Assembly (NCBI GenBank): GCA_036874045.1
Contig: CM072336.1
Span: forward strand, 24,627,501-24,691,500
Origin: Cymodocea nodosa
Taxonomy: Eukaryota > Streptophyta > Magnoliopsida > Alismatales > Cymodoceaceae
Direction: 5' to 3'
Length of the DNA: 64,000 nt
Under the pieces are notes generated by a model. The model was not told the DNA's origin, did no database searches, and saw only the letters and a program-made list of their open reading frames with translations. Below, one piece after another: positions 34,291 to 54,802 of this stretch; positions within the stretch are counted from its first letter, which is position 1; each line of letters begins with the position of its first letter. The position numbers were made by a program, and so were the translations under genes.

Positions 34291-34724
34291 ACTATTTCAA
34301 AGGTCACATGAGGATTTCCGCGAAGGATCTTGTGTACTTCCGTGGAGTACGCTATGATCATGAGTGTAACAACTGTGACTATTCATCCCAAGTGGCAGAC
34401 GGATGTGGCGCGACTTGTGAAAAAGCTTGTCATAGACGACAAAATATACGAAGAAATTGGATTATTCTATGTATTATATATCATATATATTACGAATATT
34501 GTATATATATGTATATAGATGCTTTAAAATATATTATCATTAGGTTTGTTAATATAATATCTGGCCTAATTAAGCTTCCCAACTCATGCTATTGTAGAAG
34601 CACTTTCTTCCAGAGTCAAGAAGCAAACGAAGACTTTTCCAGAAATTTAAGAAGTAAACCACGGGCATCGGAGTTAAGAACATTAGCAAAGTAATAAAAA
34701 ATAAAAAAGAGTGGATGATCATCT
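34291..34724. repeat. Spacer-repeat copy
   Basis: 34330-34720 is similar to 31300-31870, the intron 1 sequence of the RLK at 27860-32680: ttgtgtacttccgtggagtacg, cttgtgaaaaagcttgtcat, gacgacaaaatatacgaag, aattaagcttccc and gggcatcggagttaagaac. It leads directly into the ectodomain fragment at 34725, as the intact intron leads into exon 1. So this is a decayed copy of intron 1 plus exon 1. Confidence 0.6.
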
Positions 34725-34905
34725 TCTAATCTGACCGATAACAATTGCCACGCCTTGACGGCCCCCATCTTCGTAGAAGCAAACAAATTCTATGCCTTCG
34801 AAGGGCGGACCACCGATAGAGGGGTTGCAGCAGAAGAAGGTAAGGTTGGCGACCACTATTGGGTCGGGACTGAGAATGGAGATGTTGCTGATGTCGAATT
34901 TTTTT
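34725..34905 (-). pseudogene. GUB_WAK exon 1 remnant (internally deleted)
   Basis: Minus strand: FDISNISILSPDPIVVANLT, FFCCNPSIGGPP, then a jump to FVCFYEDG and a degenerate end at the place of the exon 1 donor. It matches the gene at 31876-32680 (FNISNIPVLSTDPEVVVNLT and VCFCKEG), with about 400 bases between the two parts deleted. At 34905 it is cut by the hAT relic. Confidence 0.75.
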
Positions 34906-34909
34906 TTAA

Positions 34910-35395
34910 AACGTAGAATTTCATGTAATAATTGAAAATATAGAAAAAAAAATTTAAACAATATGTTTAATTTATATACTACAAGGAACACAACATACAT
35001 TTTATATTCCAAAACAATCATTATATACATTTTATATACCAAAAACATTCATTGGTTTGTGATTTTAATATATTTGTTGATGATTATAATGATTTTAACT
35101 AAACATATAAGTAAGAATTAATTAATTTTAATAATACTATTATAACTATTTAACGAGAGAAAATCTTAATTTTTGAGATTTTAATGTAATTAATTAGTAG
35201 AAAAAATAAAAAGGATACATTTCCTATTTTAACTTTAATAGTTAAAGAATAATTAAAAATTTTAACTTATGAACAAATACTTAATATTAGTGATAATATA
35301 TTAGACAATAAAAGATCAATGTTAAGAAATGATATTCCAAAAGCTTCAATGTGCATTAAAAATTGTGAACTTGCTTATGTTCGAACAACAGTAAA
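34910..35395 (+). mobile_element. Decayed hAT transposase C-terminal relic
   Basis: The same AT-rich family as 17480-18510: both share gaaaatatagaa, aacaatatgtttaatttata and gtaagaattaattaatttta, then the block encoding LINFNNTI. This copy extends further: from 35270 it reads LTYEQILNISDNILDNKRSM, LRNDIPKASMCIKNCELAYV, which matches the conserved hAT end (x-x-x-L-D-x-x-R-x-x-L, then A-x-x-C-x-x-x-x-x-L). Stops and frame changes throughout. No ends found. Confidence 0.65.
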
Positions 35396-35399
35396 ATGA

Positions 35400-36799
35400 T
35401 TTTGAACCTAAATTTGAAAATTTAAATATTTTAATGTAATTATGTAAATGAAATGTAAAGATATCTGATGTAATATTTATGTCATAACAAGTTATAATGT
35501 AATTTTAATTTTAATTCACAAATAAAATAATTTTGTTTTAACTTTATGACATGAGTTTTAATGTGTTGATATATTCATAAATGAAATAACTTGTTTCTTT
35601 TGTATTGATATGTTCAAATGTTGTGGTTTAATAATATTTAGATTTAATTTAATATATTTACTAAAATATATATAAAATAAAATTAATATCATTTTTATAT
35701 GTTCGTATCTTATATTTTAAATATTTAATTAATAAAATTTTTGTATTCTAGATACATATGTTTCATATTTCCAAATATTTTATATTTCATATATATCTCT
35801 ATTATATATATATATATATATATTAACTTTAATTTAGTCAGTTGTTTTAATTTTCTCATCTTTGATATTTTATTTCATGTCTAAAGCATTTATATATATA
35901 CATATATATTACTTTAGACATTTGTATGTTATATCTAAAGAATTTGATCCTTTTAATTTTAGATATTTATATTTCATCTCTAAAATATATTAATTTTTAT
36001 TTTTTACTTTAGATGTTATATTTTCCAATCTAAAATATTTTTTGGTTCACTTGGATGCCTATATGTCATGACAAATTTTGTTTAGATTTGTTATAACCCC
36101 TTTTGTATCTAAAAGGTTTAATTTTATCTTAAAGGATTTTTCTTTAAAAAAAATTCTTTCATCCTAAGATATTTCGTTCATTTCTTCATCATCATTTATT
36201 TATTTATTATATATATCCTTTATTTTTTATTTCGATTTTTTTCTTCTTTGGGTTGAACCATAGTATGACTTCAATACAATGGAAGTGTCTTTTGTTTTTT
36301 GTTTTTTTTTTTAATTTTCAATTAAATCTAAGCTTAGCTTCAATATAATTGAAGCCTTTTTTTCTATTATTTTTGATCTTCGATCGAATCGAAGCATGAT
36401 CGGAGCTACTTTTTTTGTTTAATTTTTTTTCATTTGTTATTGTTATTATTATTTTAGTTTTGTACTTAAATTTTTAAAATTAGATGAGTATAAATACATA
36501 ATAAAGAAATTAACTTAAATTGAATAAATATTGCGTCTTGCCCAGCTATTCAACCAATGATTTTCATATCAAAAATCTTAGTGAATATAGCTTAATTAAA
36601 TTGAAATTTTAACACAGTAAATTGTGCTATAGATTAACAAATTATATAATTAGATCTTAGTTATTTCCTTAAAAAAACCAAATTAAAAGGTACTTCTAGA
36701 ACAAAAATTTAAACATACTTCTAACCACACCTTCCTTTCAATTAAATTAAAGATCCACGTTTTGAGCATAAGGTATAGATATCTTAGAAAAAGAAAATA
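35400..36799. repeat. AT-rich stretch with intron-4-type repeats
   Basis: 35640-36050 carries repeats of the type tttagatatttatatttcat / ctaaaatat, related to 20470-20830 in intron 4 of the RLK at 18652-24533. 36440-36720 matches 19920-20200 of the same intron (aaaattagatgagtataaatac; ttgcgtcttgcccagctattc). 36230-36420 has poly-T rich sequence with gaagc motifs. No coding exon. Confidence 0.55.
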
Positions 36800-37013
36800 C
36801 ATATCAAACGAGAATGAATCTAAACTTCCGTTTGACAAGAACTCATAGATCAATATTTTCTTTTTTCCTTGTATACAACAACCCAAGAGTCTTACTAGAT
36901 TCCTATGTTGAAACTTTGCAATCATTATCACCTCATTCTTGAACTCCTCTAATCCTTGTCTTGAAACCTTAGAAAGTCTCTTGGATGGCAATCTGTGACC
37001 CATTTTTGTGCTT
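36800..37013 (-). pseudogene. Orphan kinase exon 4
   Basis: Minus strand: [40 protein letters not shown] and [18 protein letters not shown], the closest match being exon 4 of the RLK at 18652-24533 (both have LLGCCIQG). A small insertion near 36985 shifts the frame before the ATP-binding Lys, so the start reads out of frame. Its donor is tca|tatgta, not GT at the usual place. Exons 5-7 and 3 are absent. It is flanked by the matching intron sequences. Confidence 0.75.
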
Positions 37014-37369
37014 TCCCTATGAACATGTTGATGAATAATTAGTGGTGGTACTAATCAAAAGTAGATAATGTAATTCTTCTCAATTTATATAACTTTTACA
37101 AGAAAAGAGATTCAAGTTAAAATCCATATGGAATTATTACCAATATCGAAAGAACAAATATGTAGTGGTGGTATTGTGCTTTAAATTAACGTACCAACCT
37201 AGCTACTAATTTGGTCACTCAAAGTCGTCTACACTAACTCTCTTAATTACAAGATTAATCATGTCAAATATGTACGCATACCAATGGTGAAGGATTAGAT
37301 GATATAACCTAGAGCTGTACCTCGAGCCAAATGATTTGAGTTGGGTTTTTGTTAGGAAATCACTCTGTT

Positions 37370-37809
37370 GAGGGGAATTCATTTTATTATTTCATCACCA
37401 ACTACGTCATAGTCTTAGAATGAATGCACGTACGTGGCATCAAATTAAATAGTATTTATAAGGGAATTGGGTTGAAAATAGGTATACATCAGCATTAGCA
37501 CATATCATATATACTCCTCCCCTTTAGGGAGACGGACTTTGAAATCAACCTTAACATCGATCAATCTTCCAACGTGACACAGTCATGATATATACGATAA
37601 TAATATGGTTCAACACATATAGTCATACATAACACATTTGTGAAATGATCATATATAACGTACGTAGCTGCCACACAATCGTTGAATTGAATTCCAATTG
37701 TATTATATGATTGTGCAACAATTGTGATATACATATCTATCGTCAAGTGACATTATTTCTAAAAATATGATTGTGTCGCATGGTTGATACAACCGTCTTA
37801 CATAGCGAT
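37370..37809. repeat. Partial third copy of the RLK 3'-flank spacer
   Basis: ggggaattcattttattatttcat and catcagcattagcacatatc to aaatatgattgtgtcgcatgg align with 38845-39260 and with 26430-26660 plus 27640-27800. So this spacer exists three times, two copies lying next to each other here. It ends at the left border of duplication copy A' (37810). Confidence 0.65.
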
Positions 37810-43809
<6,000 letters not shown>

Positions 43810-44559
43810 CGTTGGGTAGGGGGAAATGAAGGAGCTGCCGGTGTGACATGGAAGAGGCAAGTCAAGTCTGTACAAAAGAATGCCATTAAGCAACGACAAA
43901 CGAAACTCACTTGATGTTGATGTTGGTTTCATAATGCATAGATTCCGAAAATTTTAAATTATCTGTGAAAAACATAAGCCACCAGTCATGCAACGACAAT
44001 TGACACAAAAGCAGCGTTACAGAGCAGACGGATCTGTCGTAACTTGTGAAAAACTTGACATATACGACAAAATATAAGAAGAAATTGGATTACTCTTCTC
44101 ATATTTGAATATTAACTACAATATTCTCTTGATTAAGGGTAGTCATATACGCCTTTTTTTTTTGAAATTTGTATCCTAGAGAATACATAAACTAATTAAT
44201 TAATAACTAACTTTTATTTATTGAATTGCGCAAAGTTCTATGAACTCAATTGATCTATAATAACTTTGTCTAAAACAAGAATACTCATCTTTCATTAAAT
44301 TTCATCCCTAATGAACTCAAAATTATCATTATCAAAAAATGATTCTCATAAAAATTGAAATCTTAATGACAATATGGTCTTATTAGTTTAAAAAATAATA
44401 ATGAATACCTTATTTCTATGATAACGAAAAGCAATCTTACTATTCTTAAGATTCCATTATCTGATAATAATATAAAATAATTATTACATACAACTCAGAT
44501 GTATTTTTTGAGTTCATCCTTTTACAATAATAGAGATTTTATAAAAACTTAATAAATAC
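43810..44559. other. Junction between inserted ectodomain segment and duplication B'
   Basis: 43810-43980 is the 5' flank of the RLK at 39321-43809 and matches 16100-16190 plus 16413-16450. 44035-44100 carries the spacer core (cttgtgaaaaacttgacat). From about 44110 the sequence is intron 3 of the next receptor (compare 30010-30768), where its kinase exons 4-7 should have followed but are missing. Confidence 0.6.
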
Positions 44560-47357
44560 CTTGTAGACGATGCCAAAGCCGCCCCGTCCAATCCTGTTAC
44601 CGTCGCTGAAGTTGCCGGTGGCGGCACCAGCAGCTCGAACTCAAAGAAGGACAAGTTTGCGCGTTCTTGCTTCAACTCCTCCTCCACCTCCTTGGTGGTT
44701 CCTGATCGAGAAATCCAGATCATAAGATCACCTGCAACAGATTCAATCATGTGCGACAACAAACCTCGTCTCTCTTGCAGGCTACCTTTCCTCTTCTTGC
44801 TCTTGCTCTTGAAGAAACAGCAGAGGAGTGAGGCACATATAAGAGCGATTGAAACAGAGACGATTACAACGAGGATAGTGATGATATTGGTCCCGCTGCC
44901 TGCATTGGTTTCCGAATGTAATGAGAATTAAATCCATGAAATGGAGGGGAAAAAAGCAAGCATTCCGTGGAGAGGACAATAGGACCATATATAGGTGGTC
45001 GAACAGACCCATCTCGGCACCAATTCATAAGACCAGATATAGGACTCGTAAATCACATGTTGAAGGATTAACCTTACAAGTGGTAATGTACTTCCATGGA
45101 GTACGTTATCATAAGACGACAGCGTCGTTGACTCAGCCGCGACTTGGAAACACTCTTTATGTTTAATAAGCGACTTGGAAGCATCACGACTATGACTTCA
45201 AAAGAAAAAAATTAAAAAAAGAAGAAGAGTATCACAGCTAATTAGGACTTCATCCCAAGTGGCCGACGGATGCGTCGTTTACTTGTGAAAAACTTGTCAT
45301 GGACGACAAAATATACGAAGAAATTGGATTACTCTTCTTATATTTCAAATACCATTTGCCCATGATGTGCAACTATATATATATTATGACTGTATATAAA
45401 TAGAGGTTGTAATTTATATTGTTGGTTCCACTCATTTGATATGTGTCATTAGGTCTGTTAATATAAGATGCGACCTAATTAAGCTTCCCCAACACATGCA
45501 TATGCTGATTGAAGCAGCTAGCACTTTCTTCTACAGTTAAGAATCAAGGGGCGTTTCCGAAAATTAAATTAAATCCAAGAAGCAAAACCACGGGCACCGA
45601 ATTTAAGAATATTAACAAAGGACTTTAAAAATAATAAAAAAAGCGATGAATGATCATCTTCTAACCTGACGAATTACAATCGCCGCGGTAGGTTGTCCCT
45701 TCTTTGCAGAAGCAAACGGATTCTAGACCCGCCCCAGCCTTGTCCGAGTACCCGCAGCGACCACCGCTGTTCTCGCACTTTCTGCAATCCGCCTTGGACG
45801 AATTCTCCCACTTTAGTTGAAACCCCTTCTTCAAATAATTAGGGAACAACTCCGACACGTTGGTTTCCGTCACTCCCTTTTTCATCACCGGCGACACCAC
45901 TTCCCCGCCACTGCATCTTTGGGATAGCCAGTCTTTCCATTTTGGATTCACCTCCCCGGCGAAGACGAAGGCCTTCCTGTCGCTATTATCGAGGCAAGTG
46001 GCTTGGTCCGCGGGGAACCCCGTGGGAATTGGCGGATCGCCGATAGAAAGGTTGCAGCCGAAGAAGAAGGTAAGGTTGACGACTACTTCTGGGTCGGTGC
46101 TGAGAACGGGGATGTTGCTGATGTTGAACCCGTGTTGGACCTTCGGACATTCCTCATCCTTCACATCGGTGTGGACGAGGGAGATGGTTTTCTTGTCGTA
46201 GTCGATGTCCTTTACGGTGTAGTTGTCCGTCAAGGTCGCGAAGGTCAGAGTTTTGTTGTCCTCGCTGCAGGCAACATTCAGACGTTCGTACCCGCAGTAC
46301 TTGATGTCCTTTTTCGAAGAATTCCAGAAAGGGTATCGGACTTCCACACGGCCGCAGGTGAATGATGGGCAATACTCATACGAGATCTGGCCGGAGATTT
46401 GTTGGGAAGAAATGAACAAAACGAGGAAGAGGAGGAGTCTGCGATAGCTGCCGTGGTGCATCGTCATGGCCGACTTGGAGAGCAGAAATGAGAAATTGAA
46501 CCAGGAAGAAGAAGAAGAAGAAGAAGAAGTAGAACTGGAAGAATAATGGTGGGATTTCTCACATAAAAAGTTTTTGATTATATATTAATACGTATTGATT
46601 GTAGGTGTCATGATTTAATAATATGGGATGATTTTAATTTCAAGTTATTAAATTATGATTTTGAATAAGTATTCATTTTCAATTAAATCATATATCTGAA
46701 TATCAATAGTTGAGAGTCGTTGCTTCAGATTTTATTTACCTTAAATTTATTTTTCAGATATAACTCAAATCAAACATTTTGAAAGTAACTAAAAGTTTAA
46801 AAATATAGTTACAATTTAATACCAACAGTTCTTCAAAAAAAAAAAAAATCTGTTTAAAATTCGTAAAAAGGTTAAAAAAACATGAATATATGTGTAATTA
46901 GGATTTTGCCATTTAAGATTCTTCAGTATTGAGATTTTCCAAATAATTAATCATTGTCAAATATTTGTGGCATGGTCAAATTTGTCTAAAATATCTTCTA
47001 TTTTGAACAATAGTTTGTATGTACTTGATTAATTTTACGAGAATTGAAAATTTGAAAATACTAAATTTTTACATCAGATTTTGCTTGCTTAATTATATAT
47101 TAATTAGAATCAAAACCAAACGAATGGTATTCAAAATCTATAGATGTTGAGAAATTTAAATTACAAGTAAAATTTTAATTTTATCACTCTTGAAAATCGC
47201 GTCCAAAGTAATAATAACTGAGAGTCATTAGTTTTAAATTTCTACCGCCCATGTCATTTTTTTCCTCTCTTTTTCCCCTTCCAGATGTACGTAACTTATT
47301 CTCGCGACCAAAGGAACAAAGATTGGAAATATTAATTTATTGATTTGTTAATATCTC
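44110..47357. repeat. Segmental duplication copy B' (partner about 29990-33575)
   Basis: It contains the 5' part of a receptor (introns 3 to 1, exons 3 to 1) and its AT-rich 5' flank, aligned in order with 29990-33575. Differences include a (GAA)n length change at 46506-46530 and a three-base difference in exon 1 (DIIQYCGY versus DIKYCGY). The left part has lost about 250 bases of intron 3 relative to the partner. Confidence 0.8.
44560..46467 (-). pseudogene. GUB_WAK RLK lacking kinase exons 4-7, frameshifted exon 3
   Basis: Exons on the minus strand: 46467-45666 (ectodomain, 267 residues, nearly identical to 31876-32680), 44899-44786 (membrane helix) and 44701-44560 (exon 3). Exon 3 is 142 bases, one less than the 143 of its relatives: ggcggcacc replaces ggcggccacc, so after FEFELLV the frame is lost and the Gly-rich loop is not encoded. 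Downstream the neighbouring receptor's exon 1 follows instead of exons 4-7. If transcribed it could give a kinase-less membrane-bound ectodomain, but the cut structure fits a stranded duplicate. Confidence 0.82.
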
Positions 47358-47923
47358 TCTTGTGGATCCTGCGTTGAAATCAAAATGTATGAAATGTCCA
47401 CGTAGGTTCGAAGAAGAAAATGCTAAAGAAAACACAAAAGTCCATGAGATCGGTGAGTGGGAAGAACACGTACAGATGAAGCGCGGCGACGAAGAGTACG
47501 ACCAAACCACTGGGGCCCACAAGAAGAACGTCTTGTTTACGGCAGGATGTACACGTTGATGATGTAAAAGTTTATGATATGAACTAAAATCCAACCTCTT
47601 AAAGGCGTCTGCCTTAGTTGTTCAAAATAATTTTCAGTTTTCTATTCATCAAAATAACTTTGCTCGACAACAACTACATATATATTCTAGTACTACATAT
47701 AACAAATTGGTTATTGTCAACTATGACGTCTAATGCTAATTAATCGTGGTTGGTTGGTGGCAGCGACTGAATGTGGTCGATGATTGTAACAATGGTGGTG
47801 GGTGGCGATTGATGGCAAAGAACGTAGCTTCGCGCTTACCGATCGTGGCGATGGATAGCCGCTGACTTCATCGACCGTTTGAAATTACCTCTTTAATTTA
47901 GAAAGCACGTACATGTATGCATC
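47358..47923. other. Intergenic between B' and the last RLK
   Basis: 47380-47560 contains a spacer-like block (gaagaagaaaatgctaaag). 47580-47840 has no recognisable content. 47860-47923 is the RLK 3' flank also seen at 70-120 and 10745-10797 (gccgctgacttcatcgaccg; tttaatttagaaagcacgt). Confidence 0.4.
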
Positions 47924-51621
<3,698 letters not shown>

Positions 51622-53005
51622 TGGTGGGAGCCTCCTCCTGGTAGCTCCTTTGATGCTTCCGTGTTCGCTCCCTTCACCGCCGTCTATGTTTCGTCACAAA
51701 TTTCTAGTACTTCTGTTTTCCTACCAACAACATGTAACTTCCTTGGTCAACTTTTTTTTTGTGATAATTGGTCAACTTTTTTTTTTTCTGATAATTGGTC
51801 AACTTTGTCTTAGTACATCTTTTCTTTTTCCAGGTAATTTTTATATTTCAATTTTTTTTTACTTCCCTGTAATAAATAAAATTACATGATAATATATTAC
51901 CTTTACTTTTAGATTTTTTAGATTAACTCCTCCTGATTGAGAATCTTTTACCCACGTATATGCATTATAACACATATATGTATTATTTGTAGACATCCTT
52001 CTTCTTCTGCAACGGTAAGAATATCTGCCTCTTCCATTCTAGTATTGACCTTAATGGTCTTTTGTATGTCATCATTTTTTCAATTTAAATGTTTAACACT
52101 TATTACATGTGACATCAAGATAATCCTGACATCAACGTATGCAAGCAATAGATATATATATATATTCTATAAAATACAAATACATTAAATGACACTCCAC
52201 ATATATTTCTTATTGGTCAGAGATAAATGTTTTCATTTCAACGTTTACTTCCATTCTAAAAATAGTCATACATGGGGAAAACATGTCAAATGGTTAAAGT
52301 AGTTCTTTCGAAATTTTTACAAAAATGACACTAACTGAAATGTATTGACATTGTATAAAAATATCCAGCTTGTATAAAAAAAATTGTTATGACATGGACA
52401 ATCGGTGGATGGGCAATAATCACACATTTTAAAATCAGTACGTCATTTTTTGCTCTTCTTTGAAACGAAAAAACGGCGTACCGAAATTATCATGGATTGA
52501 AAGGGCAAATCTGTCTTTGCAAGTGGACCAAAGGAAGACAGACGCGTTCAAAGAAATCATGCACGTACACGAGCATGGAGAAGACTTAACGTGCATGCAA
52601 ATGCGAGGAAATCCTCCTTTTCCGTGTTTATGTGCGGAGGAGAGTCGAAGTAGGTAGAGCGACGTATGTGATTAGGTCATAGGGGTATATTGGTAAAATC
52701 GCCGCCTTTGATTTAATCTGATTATGGGTGGAGTTCCATTGTTCTCTCCTTTCATTCCTACGTTCAGTTCAGACCATTCCCGTCCGAGAGGCTGCCGAGG
52801 GTTTCATCCACGCGTTGAAGGTAATGTCATAATCACTCATTATAGACACTTACAGTAATTTTTTTGTTATGTGTGAATACAAGTACATTTTCCGTTAAAA
52901 TAAATTCTATTTCTATAAATATTCTTAAATGCAATTACCTATTTAGATTACGAAAACGTAAAAAGAAATATAGTTAAAAGTTTATTTTAGAACTTATTCA
53001 ATCAT
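51622..53005. other. 5' flank of the last RLK and intergenic DNA
   Basis: 51622-51690 is the leader flank of the RLK. 51740-51820 has three tandem copies of tggtcaacttt plus poly-T. 52440-52820 is less AT-rich; 52730-52815 looks like a leader (ctctcctttcattcctacg) ending in a possible GT donor (ttgaag|gtaatg), but I see no coding exon following on the plus strand. No gene called. Confidence 0.4.
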
Positions 53006-53165
53006 GATGATGGACGTTATCATCCGAGGCTTCCACCGTCCATGAACTCGAGGAGGATCTGGATCTCGTCAGCGTGATCATACACACCGTGGTAGCGAAC
53101 AACACAAGGGTCGTTAACCTTACGGAGGATCTCGATCTCACCACAGATCTAACGGTGAACGGTTG
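53006..53165 (-). pseudogene. MAP kinase kinase (MKK) fragment
   Basis: Minus strand reads [20 protein letters not shown], then [20 protein letters not shown] and LG followed by stops. This is the helix-C to hinge part of a plant MAPK kinase (E-I-E-I-L with the helix-C Glu, and the hinge [10 protein letters not shown]). There is no intron or further kinase sequence on either side; a frame change precedes it. It resembles the intronless plant MKK4/5 group. Likely an old retro-copied or captured fragment; the parent gene is not in the window. Confidence 0.75.
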
Positions 53166-54802
53166 GAGGCTCTAAAATTAGAAAGTGTTGAGTCTTTTAC
53201 GCAAAGAAAGTTAAGAAAAAAAAATTAATTTTAAATATATATTTTTCTGACTTTCTTGGTAGCATAAACTTTCCTAAAGTAGAATTTTGTTATCACGTGG
53301 AGAAAAATAAATTACCATTATTTGTATAATTCAAAGTTTAAAAAAAAAGTAAATTCCTCTACTTTTTTCGTTATAAAAAAAATTTGTTTTCCTAAACTCA
53401 CTTCTCGTCCTCAACCTCTTACACAAGCCATTAATTCTGTCCCACCAAACCTCTCCTCTTGTGCCCACACGTTCAAAATATTTTCAAATATTTTGCTAAG
53501 AATTCACAATTGGAGTTTTGAATAGACATAACTTATTTAAACATATATTTTAAGAATCGTTTAAATAGAAGAATGCAAATTCATCATAATATTTTTATAT
53601 ATTTTTTTCATAAAATGTAAGCGTTAATTTTTATTGATTGAAAAGCATTAAAAAATAGGTAGGACCGTGAGTTTAACTTTTGGTGTAGATTTTAGTTAAA
53701 TTGATAATATCAAAAAATCAGAAAATTCGTCATTTTAACTTCAATTATTGACTAGTCTCGATATCAAGTCTACAATGTTGAAAAAAAGTAAACGAGGTTG
53801 TTGATTTCATGCTCTATTAATAAATATTGAAAAAAGAGGGAAGAGAATTTCACTTTAACATAATAAAATAATTAACGAAAAATTTATTTCGATGCAAGCC
53901 TCTAAAATTATTTCATGTGTTTGTTTGTCAACCACATGGCTTATAAAACAAATGTAGAAGGCAAGATTGCTCTTGATGACCTGTTATGATAAATCGTATT
54001 ATTTCAATGATCGATGACGGAGATGGAACTTAAGATACAGTAGATATGGGCTTCTCTCTTTCTCATGTCCACATGTTTGGCATTCAAAGCTAAGAACATA
54101 CATTTGTCTTGAAATTAACAAACTCAAAGTCACCCTATGGCCAACTTGGAGTAGCAGAGCGACGTTCTCGTGCAGGGCACAAATGTTGCAGTTGGAACTC
54201 ACAATTGCTTACCTGAGGACTTCTTGGCGAACAAAAAACAACCACAAATGAAGCCGACTTCTTTGACAAAATACACATCAATAGGTAAACACCACCAAGG
54301 TAGTCTCTTTGACGAAGGAAGCATGGACTCATTCTTCGGTCAGTACCTACATAAATTCTCTTGACTAGGATTTTTTTTAAAAAAATTTACTCACATGTTT
54401 TGAAAAAAACATCACTTACAATTTATATTTACTTTTATGTCATTAGAAAATATCCATTTTACTTTGATATCTTCCACGTAGACATTCAAGCAAACCTATT
54501 TCACCAACTCCCCGGATAAACACTGTTTTCTTCAATTGTTCTTCCAGCTATGGATCCTGCATGGTTTTCTGACACCAGGTATTAGTCCATGATAACCCAA
54601 CATAATCAATGGCATCAACAACCACCTATAGGAAGGAAAACCACGAGCCCAGAAACAATCAGCAGAAAAAGTATGTCCAACAGCAAAATGGGGAAGTGTC
54701 TACAAGAAAAGGGAGAACGAGAAAGCCTGTGAGATCAAACTTCGGTTGTATCAGCTGTGAACTAGTAATCCATCCCTAGGTGAGCTTGAAAATGCAGCAA
54801 GA
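53166..54802. other. Intergenic, AT-rich, no gene supported
   Basis: Mostly AT-rich DNA. 54170-54361 has a plus-strand frame (64 codons, ending SMDSFFGQYLHKFS) in a less AT-rich patch. I recognise no domain and see no flanking exons; it may be an exon relic. 54550-54800 is the probable 3' untranslated part of the WD40 gene read on the minus strand. Confidence 0.4.

Noticed and set aside
54170..54361. 64-codon plus-strand frame ending SMDSFFGQYLHKFS
   Set aside because: Looks somewhat protein-like but has no recognised family, no neighbouring exons and only just exceeds chance length.
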